DNA from: an uncultured Collinsella sp. | Lineage (GTDB): Bacteria > Actinomycetota > Coriobacteriia > Coriobacteriales > Coriobacteriaceae | Direction of reading: 5' to 3' | Assembly (NCBI GenBank): GCA_934675795.1 | Contig: CAKURW010000021.1 | Coordinates: 1-29,604 of the forward strand | DNA: 29,604 bases | In this document: positions 15,406 through 23,189 of the stretch, in pieces | Position numbering within the stretch: position 1 is the stretch's first letter | How the letters are laid out: every line of letters begins with the position of its first letter | The notes under the pieces: model-generated | What the model was told of the DNA's origin: nothing | The model's input: the letters and a program-made list of their open reading frames with translations, nothing else | The model's database searches: none | Made by a program: the position numbers and the translations under genes

Positions 15406-17530
15406 GCGCTTCTGGTCTAGACGCGTTTTGACACGCCGTTCGAGCTACCATCGCAAACGAGGCGGCTTTATGGGTCGAGCCGGTATCGACCTGTTTATCG
15501 AAGACGGTGCCTACACCACGCTTTCCTCTGCCGTGGTCATCCTAGTGGTGCTCACGTTGTTGTTTTCGTCGACCGCGGCGATATGGAGCATGTCGCGCGC
15601 GGGGGATACCCAGGTGGCGGCCGATAGCGGCGCGCTGGCGGGTGCCAACGTAGTGTCGTCCTATCACACGGCTGCCACGGTGGTTGATGCGAGCATCTTG
15701 AGTCTGGGGCTAGCGGGGTTTGCCACGATCGGGACGGGCCTGGTCGCCATCCTCATCCCGGGTGCCGAACCAGTTGCCGGCAATATGGTCGACACCGGGA
15801 TTGAGATCATTAAAACGCGCAACAAGTTTGCCAAAAGCGCATCGGAAGGCTTGCAGAAAATCGAGACGGCTCTGCCGTATCTGATTGCCGCGCGTGCCAC
15901 GCAGGCGGTGTCGGCGCAGGATACCGATAGTGTGACCTATACCGGTACGGCGCTTGCCGTGCCTAGGACATCCGAGTCGGACTTCGCTGCGCTCAAAGGG
16001 TCCGAGATCTCGACCGATACCATGAAAGACACATCAGATGATTTAGAGCGTGCGGCCGAGGAGCTGCGGAAGGCTTCTGAGGACACGGCGAAGGCTAAAG
16101 AGCGTGCTTGGCTGGCGGATTGTGGTGGGTCTGACAAGGGCTCGGTCGGCGGCTGTTCTTGCATGTGGGAGCGTATGAAAAGCCTAACGGATCTCTCCGG
16201 TGTTCAAAATCCGCATTACTCATCGAGCGTTACGTGGGAGCCCCAAGTTGCCCTTGATCGCGCGAAGGACTACTACCATTGGCGTCTGACAAATGAGAAG
16301 CCCCACGGCTCGAGTGTCGAGATGAAGGCAGAGTCTGCGGCGCGTAAGGCGTTTTATACCTATGCGAGCGCGGAGGTCGATCGGGCACATATAACCGAGA
16401 ACGGAGACAGGGTTTCCTCCTATATTCCGCTGCTGCCGCGCAACTCTGATGAGGTTCGGGCGACGGAACTCTATACCGATGCGGTGTGGCCGACGAGCGT
16501 GAACGATGACAAGGCGTATCTGCATTACGGGACGACCTGCCCTAACTATAAGAAAGGGACGCCGAGCGGATTTGCTTCGGTTGCCGATTACGATGGACAG
16601 GATAAATGCAGCAAATGCCATTTTGGCGTTTTGTCGCTTGGTGCTGTTGCGGCGCCTTCAACCTCTATCGAAAACGGCTTCGAGTATCACTTTGACAAGT
16701 TTAAAGACGCCCTGGAGGACTACGTCGACTGTCGCAACAAGGAGCTCGAGCTCGAGCGTCAGACCGAGGACGAAGCCGACCGTGTGGGCAATGCGTTCGA
16801 TACCGCCATCAAAGAACTTTCCAGTGAGCGTCCGCGTATCGCCCCACCTGGCCGCAACGGCGTAGTCGCCTTTGCAGTTTCGGGTGATATCACCAGCCCC
16901 GATCAACTTAACTCTTCGTTTAACACGGCGGTTGAGCTTGGCGATCGCGGTGCCATCTCTGCCGCGGTGCTGGCGCCCGATGAGGAGACGGCGCAAAACA
17001 ACGTGCTTTCGCGATTTTTCTCGACATTGAAGGAACGCTCGGGTGGCGTTGCCGGCGTACTCGATGGCGTCATGGATGTCTGGGGACGGCTGCTTGTGGG
17101 ATACGGAGACATCCAAGGTTCGGCCGACGAACTTATGGACGAGATGATTAAAGGCCTAGGAGGGGGCAGCGGCGCGTTGGGCTCCATTGCATCGTGGCTC
17201 GGCGATACCGTTTCGGCGTCCGTGGCGGCGCTGGGTTTGGAACCGTGCGACTTGCGCCTGCGAAAGCCGGTGCTGACCGATTCCGCAAATGTCATTAAGA
17301 GTCCGGGGTCTGACATTGCGGGTCTCTCTCAAGCGCAAGACAAACTGCGAAGTATTCCGTTGGGCGTGACCGATCCCAAGGCGCTTTGCGAGGCGTTGGA
17401 ATATCAAGTCGAACGCACCATCAGCGGTGCGGTGTTCACGCTTGCGGAGATTCCTCTGCCCGGCGGCAGCTCCATCCCACTCACCGTCGATGTCGCCACG
17501 CTGGTTGGCGCTCTGGGCGGTGGGTCGTAA
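15377..17530 (+). CDS. TadG-like large pilus-associated protein, Cys-rich
   Basis: 717 aa from ATG 15377 (GGAGGGAG upstream). A basic N-terminus is followed by IEDGAYTTLSSAVVILVVL (about residues 41-60), a membrane segment, then SRAGDTQVAADSGALAGANVV, which matches the Tad/TadG N-terminal signature (ADxxALAGA). The rest is extracytoplasmic: a coiled-coil-like stretch near 220-245, cysteines C249, C260, C262, C388, C411 and C414 (the last pair in CSKC), and a Gly/Ser-rich region near 595-610. No von Willebrand A domain is visible, unlike some TadG. It may be a pilus tip, an anchor or an adhesin; function is inferred from position. Similar proteins may carry misleading names in databases. Confidence 0.72.
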   Translation: MIRGLLHGIKRFWSRRVLTRRSSYHRKRGGFMGRAGIDLFIEDGAYTTLSSAVVILVVLTLLFSSTAAIWSMSRAGDTQVAADSGALAGANVVSSYHTAATVVDASILSLGLAGFATIGTGLVAILIPGAEPVAGNMVDTGIEIIKTRNKFAKSASEGLQKIETALPYLIAARATQAVSAQDTDSVTYTGTALAVPRTSESDFAALKGSEISTDTMKDTSDDLERAAEELRKASEDTAKAKERAWLADCGGSDKGSVGGCSCMWERMKSLTDLSGVQNPHYSSSVTWEPQVALDRAKDYYHWRLTNEKPHGSSVEMKAESAARKAFYTYASAEVDRAHITENGDRVSSYIPLLPRNSDEVRATELYTDAVWPTSVNDDKAYLHYGTTCPNYKKGTPSGFASVADYDGQDKCSKCHFGVLSLGAVAAPSTSIENGFEYHFDKFKDALEDYVDCRNKELELERQTEDEADRVGNAFDTAIKELSSERPRIAPPGRNGVVAFAVSGDITSPDQLNSSFNTAVELGDRGAISAAVLAPDEETAQNNVLSRFFSTLKERSGGVAGVLDGVMDVWGRLLVGYGDIQGSADELMDEMIKGLGGGSGALGSIASWLGDTVSASVAALGLEPCDLRLRKPVLTDSANVIKSPGSDIAGLSQAQDKLRSIPLGVTDPKALCEALEYQVERTISGAVFTLAEIPLPGGSSIPLTVDVATLVGALGGGS

Positions 17531-18006
17531 TGAGTATCCGCATGCGTCTGCGCGAGGAGCGCGCCCAAGCGACGGTGGAGATGGCAGTGGTTGCGCCCGT
17601 TTTGCTGGTGCTGGCACTCATCGTGTACAACGTCATGATCTATGCCAGCGCTGTCGCGCGCTTCGACCGCGTGGTGCCCGACATCGTGTTGGCGCACGCC
17701 GTGGCATCGGAGGGGGAGAGCGACGAAAGCTCTGTCGATGCCTCGGCGACGGTCCAGACTCAAATTCTGAATGCCATGGAAGGCTATGACTTGCAGATCG
17801 AAGTGTCGAGCGAGCAAGGCGCGGAGGCAACGGATGGTGCTCTGCTCTCCCTATCCGGTACGTTTAGGACCTATACCTGCACCATGCGCTATGAGCCGTG
17901 GCCGAGCTCGTTCAGCATCGCCGGCGTTTCGCTGGGGGCACCGGCAAAGTTGTCACACGAGCGCGCGGTGACGGTCGATCCATGGCGTCCGGGGGTGGTC
18001 ATGTGA
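17530..18006 (+). CDS. TadE/TadF-like minor pilin
   Basis: 158 aa. The 12-residue basic leader ends in EERA|QATVEMAVVAPVLLVLALIVYN, with Glu17 at +5, so it should be cut by the same peptidase as the other pilins. After the membrane helix comes a domain of about 120 residues that ends VDPWRPGVVM. It fits the TadE/TadF pseudopilin family. ATG 17530 overlaps the stop of the preceding gene (TAATG). The stop overlaps the next GTG (GTGA). A long upstream in-frame extension from 17386 is out of place inside the TadG-like gene. Confidence 0.8.
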   Translation: MSIRMRLREERAQATVEMAVVAPVLLVLALIVYNVMIYASAVARFDRVVPDIVLAHAVASEGESDESSVDASATVQTQILNAMEGYDLQIEVSSEQGAEATDGALLSLSGTFRTYTCTMRYEPWPSSFSIAGVSLGAPAKLSHERAVTVDPWRPGVVM

Positions 18007-18362
18007 CCGCGGTCTCGTCCTACATCGCCTACGCGCGGGCACTCAATAGGCTGGGCTGGACGCCGGCCGAGTTTGCGGTGGCGGAGTCGGTTGCCGTGCG
18101 CCTGCGCGGCATGCTGGGACGGTGTCCGGTTGCCGCCAACGGTCTGCCGCTCGTCATGGCATTTCCACGCTGCTCTTCGGTCCATACGTGTTTTATGGCC
18201 TATCCCATCGACATCGCCTTCATCGATCGCGACGGCAATATCCTCGCGCGCTACGAAAACGTACGTCCCTGGCGTATGTGCTCCTGCCCCGGCGCCTGGG
18301 CCGCACTAGAGCGCCCTTCAATCATTGTTTCGACCCCTGCTCTCCAACGCGTGCCGGCTTAA
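18003..18362 (+). CDS. DUF192 protein, last gene of the tad operon
   Basis: 119 aa from GTG 18003, which overlaps the preceding stop (GTGA) and has GGGGGTGG five bases upstream. The DUF192 core is visible: AESVAVRLRGMLGR, then VMAFPRCSSVHTCFMAYPIDIAFID, DGNILARYENVRPW and CSCPGAWAALE. The family has no firm biochemical role. Bacterial members are usually exported; this one has no signal peptide from this start, and the alternative ATG 17982 does not add one. Its place as the tightly overlapped last gene suggests that it is co-translated with the pilus genes. Confidence 0.8.
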   Translation: MTAVSSYIAYARALNRLGWTPAEFAVAESVAVRLRGMLGRCPVAANGLPLVMAFPRCSSVHTCFMAYPIDIAFIDRDGNILARYENVRPWRMCSCPGAWAALERPSIIVSTPALQRVPA

Positions 18363-18380
18363 GAATTGGCGACAGCGGAC

Positions 18381-18406
18381 TTTCGTCATACGAAATTGGG
18401 TAAGAT
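18381..18406 (+). promoter_or_regulatory. Putative promoter and palindromic operator of the toxin-antitoxin module
   Basis: TTTCGT-CAT-ACGAAA at 18381-18395 is a perfect 6-bp-arm palindrome. TAAGAT at 18401-18406 is a plausible -10, five bases further on, so the palindrome lies in the spacer/-35 area. That is the usual place for an operator bound by the module's own antitoxin. No clear -35 is seen. Confidence 0.45.
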
Positions 18407-18420
18407 GGAGGAGAAGATGC

Positions 18421-18687
18421 ATGGATGTTGAGATCCATCCCAACGCTAAAAAGCACCTGACAGAAAAGCAGGTGCTTGGCGCTTGGCTTGCGGTTACTGA
18501 GTGCATTCGTCGCGAGTCGAAGGACGAGCCGCCGAGATGGCTTGCGATTGGATGGCTCCCAGACGGACGAAGCGTGGAGCTTGTCGCGGTCGAGCTTGTC
18601 CGTGGGTGGCTTATCATTCATGCCTTGTCTCCAGTCCAGAAGAATTTTTGGCAGGAGATTGAACGGGCTCGGCAAAGGGGTCGATGA
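18421..18687 (+). CDS. Putative toxin of a type II toxin-antitoxin pair
   Basis: 88 aa. It starts MDVEIHPNAKKHL and contains WLAIGWLPDGRSVELVAVE and GWLIIHALSPVQKNFWQEI. The layout (basic, small, beta-rich, with the IIHA motif near the C-terminus) resembles BrnT/RelE-type toxins, and it precedes an RHH antitoxin in a toxin-first order, as in brnTA. I do not recognise an exact family. The start is ATG 18421, with GGAGGAG upstream; an in-frame upstream reading from 18325 lies over the end of DUF192 and the promoter. It overlaps the next gene by ATGA. Confidence 0.65.
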   Translation: MDVEIHPNAKKHLTEKQVLGAWLAVTECIRRESKDEPPRWLAIGWLPDGRSVELVAVELVRGWLIIHALSPVQKNFWQEIERARQRGR

Positions 18688-18971
18688 TGGGCAAGACGTA
18701 TACGGCCGCTAATGGTCAGGTTGTAACGGATGAAATGATTGACGCGTGGTGCGAGTCGTACGAGCGCGGAGAGTTTCCGGATGGCGAACACACCGTTGGT
18801 GGGATCGTGCATGGACGGCCCCCACTCTCAGGTGAGGGGACGGCAACGCTGTCGGTCAAGATTCCTCTGGGAATGAAGGAGGCCATTCGTCGACGGGCGG
18901 CTGCCGAGGGGATGACGCCAAGTGAGTTTGCCCGTGCGGCTCTGAGTGAAAAACTTCTTGCTGCCGGCTGA
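18684..18971 (+). CDS. Ribbon-helix-helix antitoxin
   Basis: 95 aa (or 94 from ATG 18687). The C-terminal half reads TLSVKIPLGMKEAIRRRAAAEGMTPSEFARAALSEKLL, a ribbon-helix-helix DNA-binding fold of the CopG/Arc type: beta strand, turn, helix, GMTPSEF, helix. The N-terminal ~50 residues (ANGQVVTDEMIDAWCESYERGEFP) probably wrap the toxin. Translational coupling by ATGA to the upstream toxin and the palindromic site at 18381-18395 support an autoregulated toxin-antitoxin operon. Confidence 0.75.
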   Translation: MMGKTYTAANGQVVTDEMIDAWCESYERGEFPDGEHTVGGIVHGRPPLSGEGTATLSVKIPLGMKEAIRRRAAAEGMTPSEFARAALSEKLLAAG

Positions 18972-19034
18972 TGCCTCTGACGTGCCGATTTATAGAACCG
19001 AGGCTGTGCTCAAAAACTTTTTTAAAATTCTCGG

Positions 19035-19083
19035 TTGACCGGAACGCGTCCTTGGTTATACTAATCAAGCCTTGAAACAAGGC
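19035..19083 (+). promoter_or_regulatory. tRNA-Phe promoter and leader hairpin
   Basis: TTGACC (19035-19040) and TATACT (19057-19062) are 16 bases apart, a strong promoter. Initiation is expected near 19069, where GCCTTG-AAA-CAAGGC (19069-19083) forms a small hairpin at the 5' end of the precursor. Confidence 0.8.
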
Positions 19084-19094
19084 ACACCTCAAAT

Positions 19095-19167
<73 letters not shown>

Positions 19168-19180
19168 CCTTGAATTGACT

Positions 19181-19210
19181 AGGACCTCTGCAAAGGGGTC
19201 CTTTTCTTTT
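19181..19210 (+). terminator. Terminator after tRNA-Phe
   Basis: AGGACCTC (19181-19188) pairs with GGGGTCCT (19195-19202, one G-U), followed by TTTCTTTT. The following 250 bp up to the glycoside-hydrolase-like gene contain no gene that I can support; TATACT at 19390-19395 may be a -10 for that gene. Confidence 0.85.
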
Positions 19211-19461
19211 ATGTGGACCCGCGGAAAATGCATCCCAGTCTTTTGCGAAAAACGGGACGCGCTTTCCGGCGCTTACTTCCGACGTGCGTGCACATCTCGG
19301 CGCACCAGCTCGTGCCCACCTGTCCCAGACATTCCTCCCACTTTTGCGCCACTTTGTAGACCGTTCGGTCGCCTGTCTGCATGCGCGGGTATACTCAAAT
19401 CGATAGATATGTCATGCAAGAGCGATGCGGGCTTAGCCCGTATGATCCGAAGGGGGCAGTG

Positions 19462-20523
19462 ATGGAGAGGATACTCGGCGTTAATCTCTCTGGCTGGTTT
19501 ATTCCCGAGCCTTGGGTGACCCCGTCGCTATATGCGGCGACCGGTGCATCCAACGCGGCCGAGCTGCAGGAGGCCATGGGCACCGCCGCCTATAACGAGC
19601 GCATGCGCCGTCATTACGAGACGTTTGTGAGCGAGGATGATTTCCGTCGCATGGCGCAGATCGGCCTCAACGCCGTGCGCCTGCCGGTGCCCTGGTATGC
19701 CTTTGGCTCACAGGAGTCCGATGCCTCCTACATCTCGGTTGTCGATTACATCGACCGCGCGATTGAGTGGGCTGCCAAGTACAACATTCGCGTGCTGCTT
19801 GACCTGGCGACTGTGCCCGGTGGTCAGGGCGATTCCAACGATTCGCCCGCCACGCCGGAGGCTGTTGCCGAGTGGCATTCGTCCACTAACGGCCGCCATG
19901 TCGCACTCGACGTGCTCGAGCGCTTGGCCGAGCGTTACGGCGAGGCCGAGAGCCTGCTGGGCATTGAGCTGCTGGATACGCCGCAGATGAGTGTCCGCAA
20001 GAGTCTCTTTGCCATGACGGATGGCATTCCGGCTCACTACCTGCGCAATTTCTATCGCGATGCCTACGAGCTCGTCCGTTCGTATATGCCCGAGGATAAG
20101 ATCGTCGTCTTTTCGTCTTCGGGGCATCCCAGCGAGTGGAAGCATTTTATGCGCGGCGCCAAGTACAAGAACGTCTACATGGACCTTCACCTGTACCATT
20201 ACCGCGACGAGTATGCGCTCGATATCACGAGCCCCCGCGGGCTGACGACGGCGATTTCCCGTAACAAGCGCGAGCTTAAAGAAGCGATTTCGACTGGGTT
20301 CCCCGTGCTGGTGGGCGAATGGTCGGGCGCGGCGATCTTTGCCAACTCGTCGGTTACGCCCGAGGGCCGCAATGCCTACGAGCGCGTGTTTATCGCCAAC
20401 CAGCTGGCTTCGTTTGCGCCGGCTGCCGGTTGGTTCTTCCAAACGTGGAAGACCGAGAAGCGCATTGCAGCATGGGACGCCCGCGCGGCGCTCGGTACGC
20501 TCGAGCGTGGCATGATTGAATAG
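19462..20523 (+). CDS. GH5_9-like glycoside hydrolase, acid/base residue absent
   Basis: 353 aa, intracellular (no signal peptide). The N-terminus VNLSGWFIPEPWVTPSLY is the GH5 subfamily 9 (exo-beta-1,3-glucanase) signature, followed by NAVRLPVPWYAF and VLLDLATVPGGQ. The nucleophile motif VGEWSGA (Glu286) and the late GWFFQTWKTE are conserved, as is LHLYHY. However, the segment that normally reads ELLNEP is IELLDTP (residues 169-174), so the catalytic acid/base Glu is replaced by Thr173. Activity may be lost or altered. ATG 19462 follows AAGGGGG by five bases; a longer reading from 19381 lacks support. The stop lies six bases before rsmI, so the two are likely co-transcribed. Confidence 0.8.
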   Translation: MERILGVNLSGWFIPEPWVTPSLYAATGASNAAELQEAMGTAAYNERMRRHYETFVSEDDFRRMAQIGLNAVRLPVPWYAFGSQESDASYISVVDYIDRAIEWAAKYNIRVLLDLATVPGGQGDSNDSPATPEAVAEWHSSTNGRHVALDVLERLAERYGEAESLLGIELLDTPQMSVRKSLFAMTDGIPAHYLRNFYRDAYELVRSYMPEDKIVVFSSSGHPSEWKHFMRGAKYKNVYMDLHLYHYRDEYALDITSPRGLTTAISRNKRELKEAISTGFPVLVGEWSGAAIFANSSVTPEGRNAYERVFIANQLASFAPAAGWFFQTWKTEKRIAAWDARAALGTLERGMIE

Positions 20524-20529
20524 GTTGAT

Positions 20530-21408
20530 ATGACGCAAAACAGCGCCCATACGGGCAAACTCTATGTGGTCGGCACGCCCATCGGCAACCTGGGCGACCT
20601 GTCCCCGCGCGTTGGCGAGGCCTTTGCCGCTGCCGATGCCATTTGCTGCGAAGACACGCGTGTGACGTCAAAGCTGCTGATGCACCTGGGCATTTCCAAG
20701 CCGCTTGTCCGTTGCGACGAGAATGTGATCGCCAGCCGCGCCGCCGGCCTGGTCGACCGTCTGCTGACGGGGGAGACCCTCGCCTTTGCCTCGGACGCCG
20801 GCATGCCGAGCGTGTCCGATCCCGGCCAGGCGCTGGTCGAGGCGGCGCGTGAGGCCGATGTGCCCGTCGAAGTTATTCCCGGGCCCTCTGCTTGCGTCAC
20901 GGCGCTCGTTTCGTCCGGTATTCCCTGCGAGCATTTTTTCTTCGAGGGCTTTTTGGGCCGAAAGCACGGCGACCGCGTGCGCCGTTTGCAGCGCCTTGCC
21001 GTGGTGCCCGGCGCACTCATCTTCTACGAGTCTCCACATCGCATCGTGGCGACGCTCGAGGCCGTGGCGGAGGTCTTTCCCCAGCGTGAGGTTGCCGTCT
21101 GCCGCGAACTCACCAAGCTGCACGAGGAGGTCTTGCGCGGGCCCGCTGCCCAGCTTGCCGAGGAGCTGCGTGCTCGCGGCGAGGTAAAGGGCGAGATTGC
21201 GCTGGTCATCGCGCCGCCGAGCGAGGATGAGGAGGCCGGTATCGTGCCGGTTGGCGCAGCGGCAGCGGATCCCGACGAGGCCCTGCGCGAGGATATCCGC
21301 GCCGCGCTCGAGGAGGGGGAGCCCGCCTCTGCGGTGGCCAAACGCCTGTCTCAGAAGTATTCGCGCCGCAAGCGCGATGTCTATGCCATGGTGCTCGATA
21401 TGCAATAG
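20530..21408 (+). CDS. rsmI: 16S rRNA (cytidine-1402-2'-O)-methyltransferase
   Basis: 292 aa, a SAM-dependent enzyme of the tetrapyrrole-methylase fold that methylates the ribose of C1402 in 16S rRNA. Visible signatures are LYVVGTPIGNLGDLSPR at the N-terminus, CCEDTRVTSKLL, FASDAGMPSVSDPG, VIPGPSACVTAL, FFFEGFLGRK, and IFYESPHRIVATL. The C-terminal basic helix region ends YSRRKRDVYAMVLDM, as usual. It starts six bases after the stop of the GH5-like gene and lies 69 bp before metG. Confidence 0.96.
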   Translation: MTQNSAHTGKLYVVGTPIGNLGDLSPRVGEAFAAADAICCEDTRVTSKLLMHLGISKPLVRCDENVIASRAAGLVDRLLTGETLAFASDAGMPSVSDPGQALVEAAREADVPVEVIPGPSACVTALVSSGIPCEHFFFEGFLGRKHGDRVRRLQRLAVVPGALIFYESPHRIVATLEAVAEVFPQREVAVCRELTKLHEEVLRGPAAQLAEELRARGEVKGEIALVIAPPSEDEEAGIVPVGAAAADPDEALREDIRAALEEGEPASAVAKRLSQKYSRRKRDVYAMVLDMQ

Positions 21409-21477
21409 ATGGAGGATATCCAGCCCTTGCGCTAGAATCATCCCCTGTATGCAACGTTTTTCTGGAGGACAAACCCC

Positions 21478-23079
21478 ATGGATCAAAGCAAGCCTTCGTT
21501 CTTTATCACGACGCCCATCTACTACGTCAACGCCGATCCGCACCTGGGCACGGCTTATTCCACCATCATCGCCGACGTTCAGGCTCGCTATCGCCGCTCC
21601 GCTGGCTATAACGTCAAGTTCCTGACCGGCATGGACGAGCACGGCGAGAAGGTCGCCGAGGCCGCAGCCAAGCACAACATGACGCCGCAGGAGTGGACCG
21701 ACAGCCAGGCCCCGCACTTCAAGGAGCTTTGGAGCAAGCTCGAGATTTCCAACGACGACTTCATCCGCACCACCGAGCCGCGCCAGCATCATGCTGTGCA
21801 GTACCTGTGGGAGCGCATGAAGGAGTCCGGCTACCTGTATAAGGGCAGCTACGACGGTTGGTATTGCGTGCCTGACGAGACCTACTTCACTGATACGCAG
21901 GTCCAGAAGGGCGACGAGGAGTACGGCAGCGTCGGCCAGCACCTGTGCCCCGACTGCCACCGTCCGCTTGAGCGCGTGCAGGAGGAGTCCTACTTCTTTA
22001 AGCTTTCCGCCTTCCAGGACAAGCTGCTCAAGCTCTATGACGAGCACCCCGACTTTGTCGAGCCTGCGTTCCGTATGAATGAGGTACGCAGTTTTGTCGA
22101 GGGCGGCCTTAATGACCTTTCCGTGAGCCGTACGAGCTTTGACTGGGGCATCCAGGTCCCGTTTGACGAGGGTCACGTGACCTACGTGTGGTTCGATGCG
22201 CTGCTCAACTATATGACGGCCGTCGGCTACGGTGTCGACACCGATGAGGCGCGTGCCGAGCTGGCCTATCGCTGGCCCGCGCAGTTCCACATCGTGGGTA
22301 AGGACATCATCCGCTTCCACTGCGTCATTTGGCCCGCCATGCTCATGGCCATCGGCGAGGCCCTGCCCGAGCACGTTTTTGCCCACGGCTTCCTGACCGT
22401 GCGCAATGCCGAGACCGGCAAGGCCGAGAAGATGTCCAAGAGCCGCGGCAACGCTATCGCTCCGCAGGACGTTATCGACATGCTGGGCGTCGAGGGCTAT
22501 CGCTACTACTTTATGACCGACGTCGTCCCCGGCACCGACGGCGCCATCAGCTTCGATCGCATGGAGCAGGTCTACAACGCCGACCTGGCCAACAGCTGGG
22601 GCAACCTCATCTCGCGTTCGCTCAACATGAGCGGCAAGTACTTTGACGGCTGCGCGCCCGCCAAGCCCGCATCGTTCGATGCGTTCGACAACCCGCTGGC
22701 AAAGATCGCCGACGGCCTGGTCGAGCGCTACATGGCCAAGATGGACGTGCTCGATTACGGCGGAGCCAAGGACGAGGTTATGGAGCTCATCCACGCCGCC
22801 AACCACTACATCGAGGACTCCGAGCCTTGGGCGCTTGCCAAGGATGAGGCTAAGGCTGACGAGCTGGCATTTGTGATCTACAACCTGCTCGAGGCCATCC
22901 GCATTGCCGCTCACCTGCTGATGCCGCTCATGCCTCAGACCTCTGCCGAAGCCCTGCGCCGCCTGTCCTGCGAGGACGAGGCCGCGAGCGACGACCTCAA
23001 GGGCATTTGCGCTTGGGGCCTGCTTGCCGGCGGTCAGCCCGTCGAGAAGGGCGATCCGCTGTTCCCGCGTCTGGCGTAG
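21478..23079 (+). CDS. metG: Methionine-tRNA ligase
   Basis: A class I synthetase, 533 aa, charging tRNA-Met in the cytoplasm. The HIGH motif is HLGT in IYYVNADPHLGTAY, and the KMSKS motif is AEKMSKSRGN. The anticodon-binding helical domain follows. The C-terminal EMAP/tRNA-binding extension of some family members is absent. In the connective peptide, the metal knuckle reads YCVPDETYFT and later CPDC, so the second Cys of the first pair is Asp. GGAGG lies ten bases before ATG 21478. TAGAAT at 21433-21438 may be a -10 for this gene. Confidence 0.97.
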   Translation: MDQSKPSFFITTPIYYVNADPHLGTAYSTIIADVQARYRRSAGYNVKFLTGMDEHGEKVAEAAAKHNMTPQEWTDSQAPHFKELWSKLEISNDDFIRTTEPRQHHAVQYLWERMKESGYLYKGSYDGWYCVPDETYFTDTQVQKGDEEYGSVGQHLCPDCHRPLERVQEESYFFKLSAFQDKLLKLYDEHPDFVEPAFRMNEVRSFVEGGLNDLSVSRTSFDWGIQVPFDEGHVTYVWFDALLNYMTAVGYGVDTDEARAELAYRWPAQFHIVGKDIIRFHCVIWPAMLMAIGEALPEHVFAHGFLTVRNAETGKAEKMSKSRGNAIAPQDVIDMLGVEGYRYYFMTDVVPGTDGAISFDRMEQVYNADLANSWGNLISRSLNMSGKYFDGCAPAKPASFDAFDNPLAKIADGLVERYMAKMDVLDYGGAKDEVMELIHAANHYIEDSEPWALAKDEAKADELAFVIYNLLEAIRIAAHLLMPLMPQTSAEALRRLSCEDEAASDDLKGICAWGLLAGGQPVEKGDPLFPRLA

Positions 23080-23121
23080 AGACCGCGCGAGCGCCATATC
23101 GGCAATTTGCTGTTTAGCTGT

Positions 23122-23157
23122 AAGGGCATGGCCGCCACGGTCCATGCCCTTTTGTTT
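23122..23157 (+). terminator. Terminator after metG
   Basis: AAGGGCATGG (23122-23131) pairs perfectly with CCATGCCCTT (23142-23151) around a 10-nt loop, followed by a T-rich stretch. It lies 42 bp after metG and before the RBS of rsmA. Confidence 0.8.
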
Positions 23158-23189
23158 CAAGACGCCGCCATCATGCTAAGGAGGCAACC

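Noticed and set aside
20668..23160. 830-codon minus-strand frame across rsmI and metG
   Set aside because: It spans two real plus-strand genes and has antisense-type composition; no independent support.
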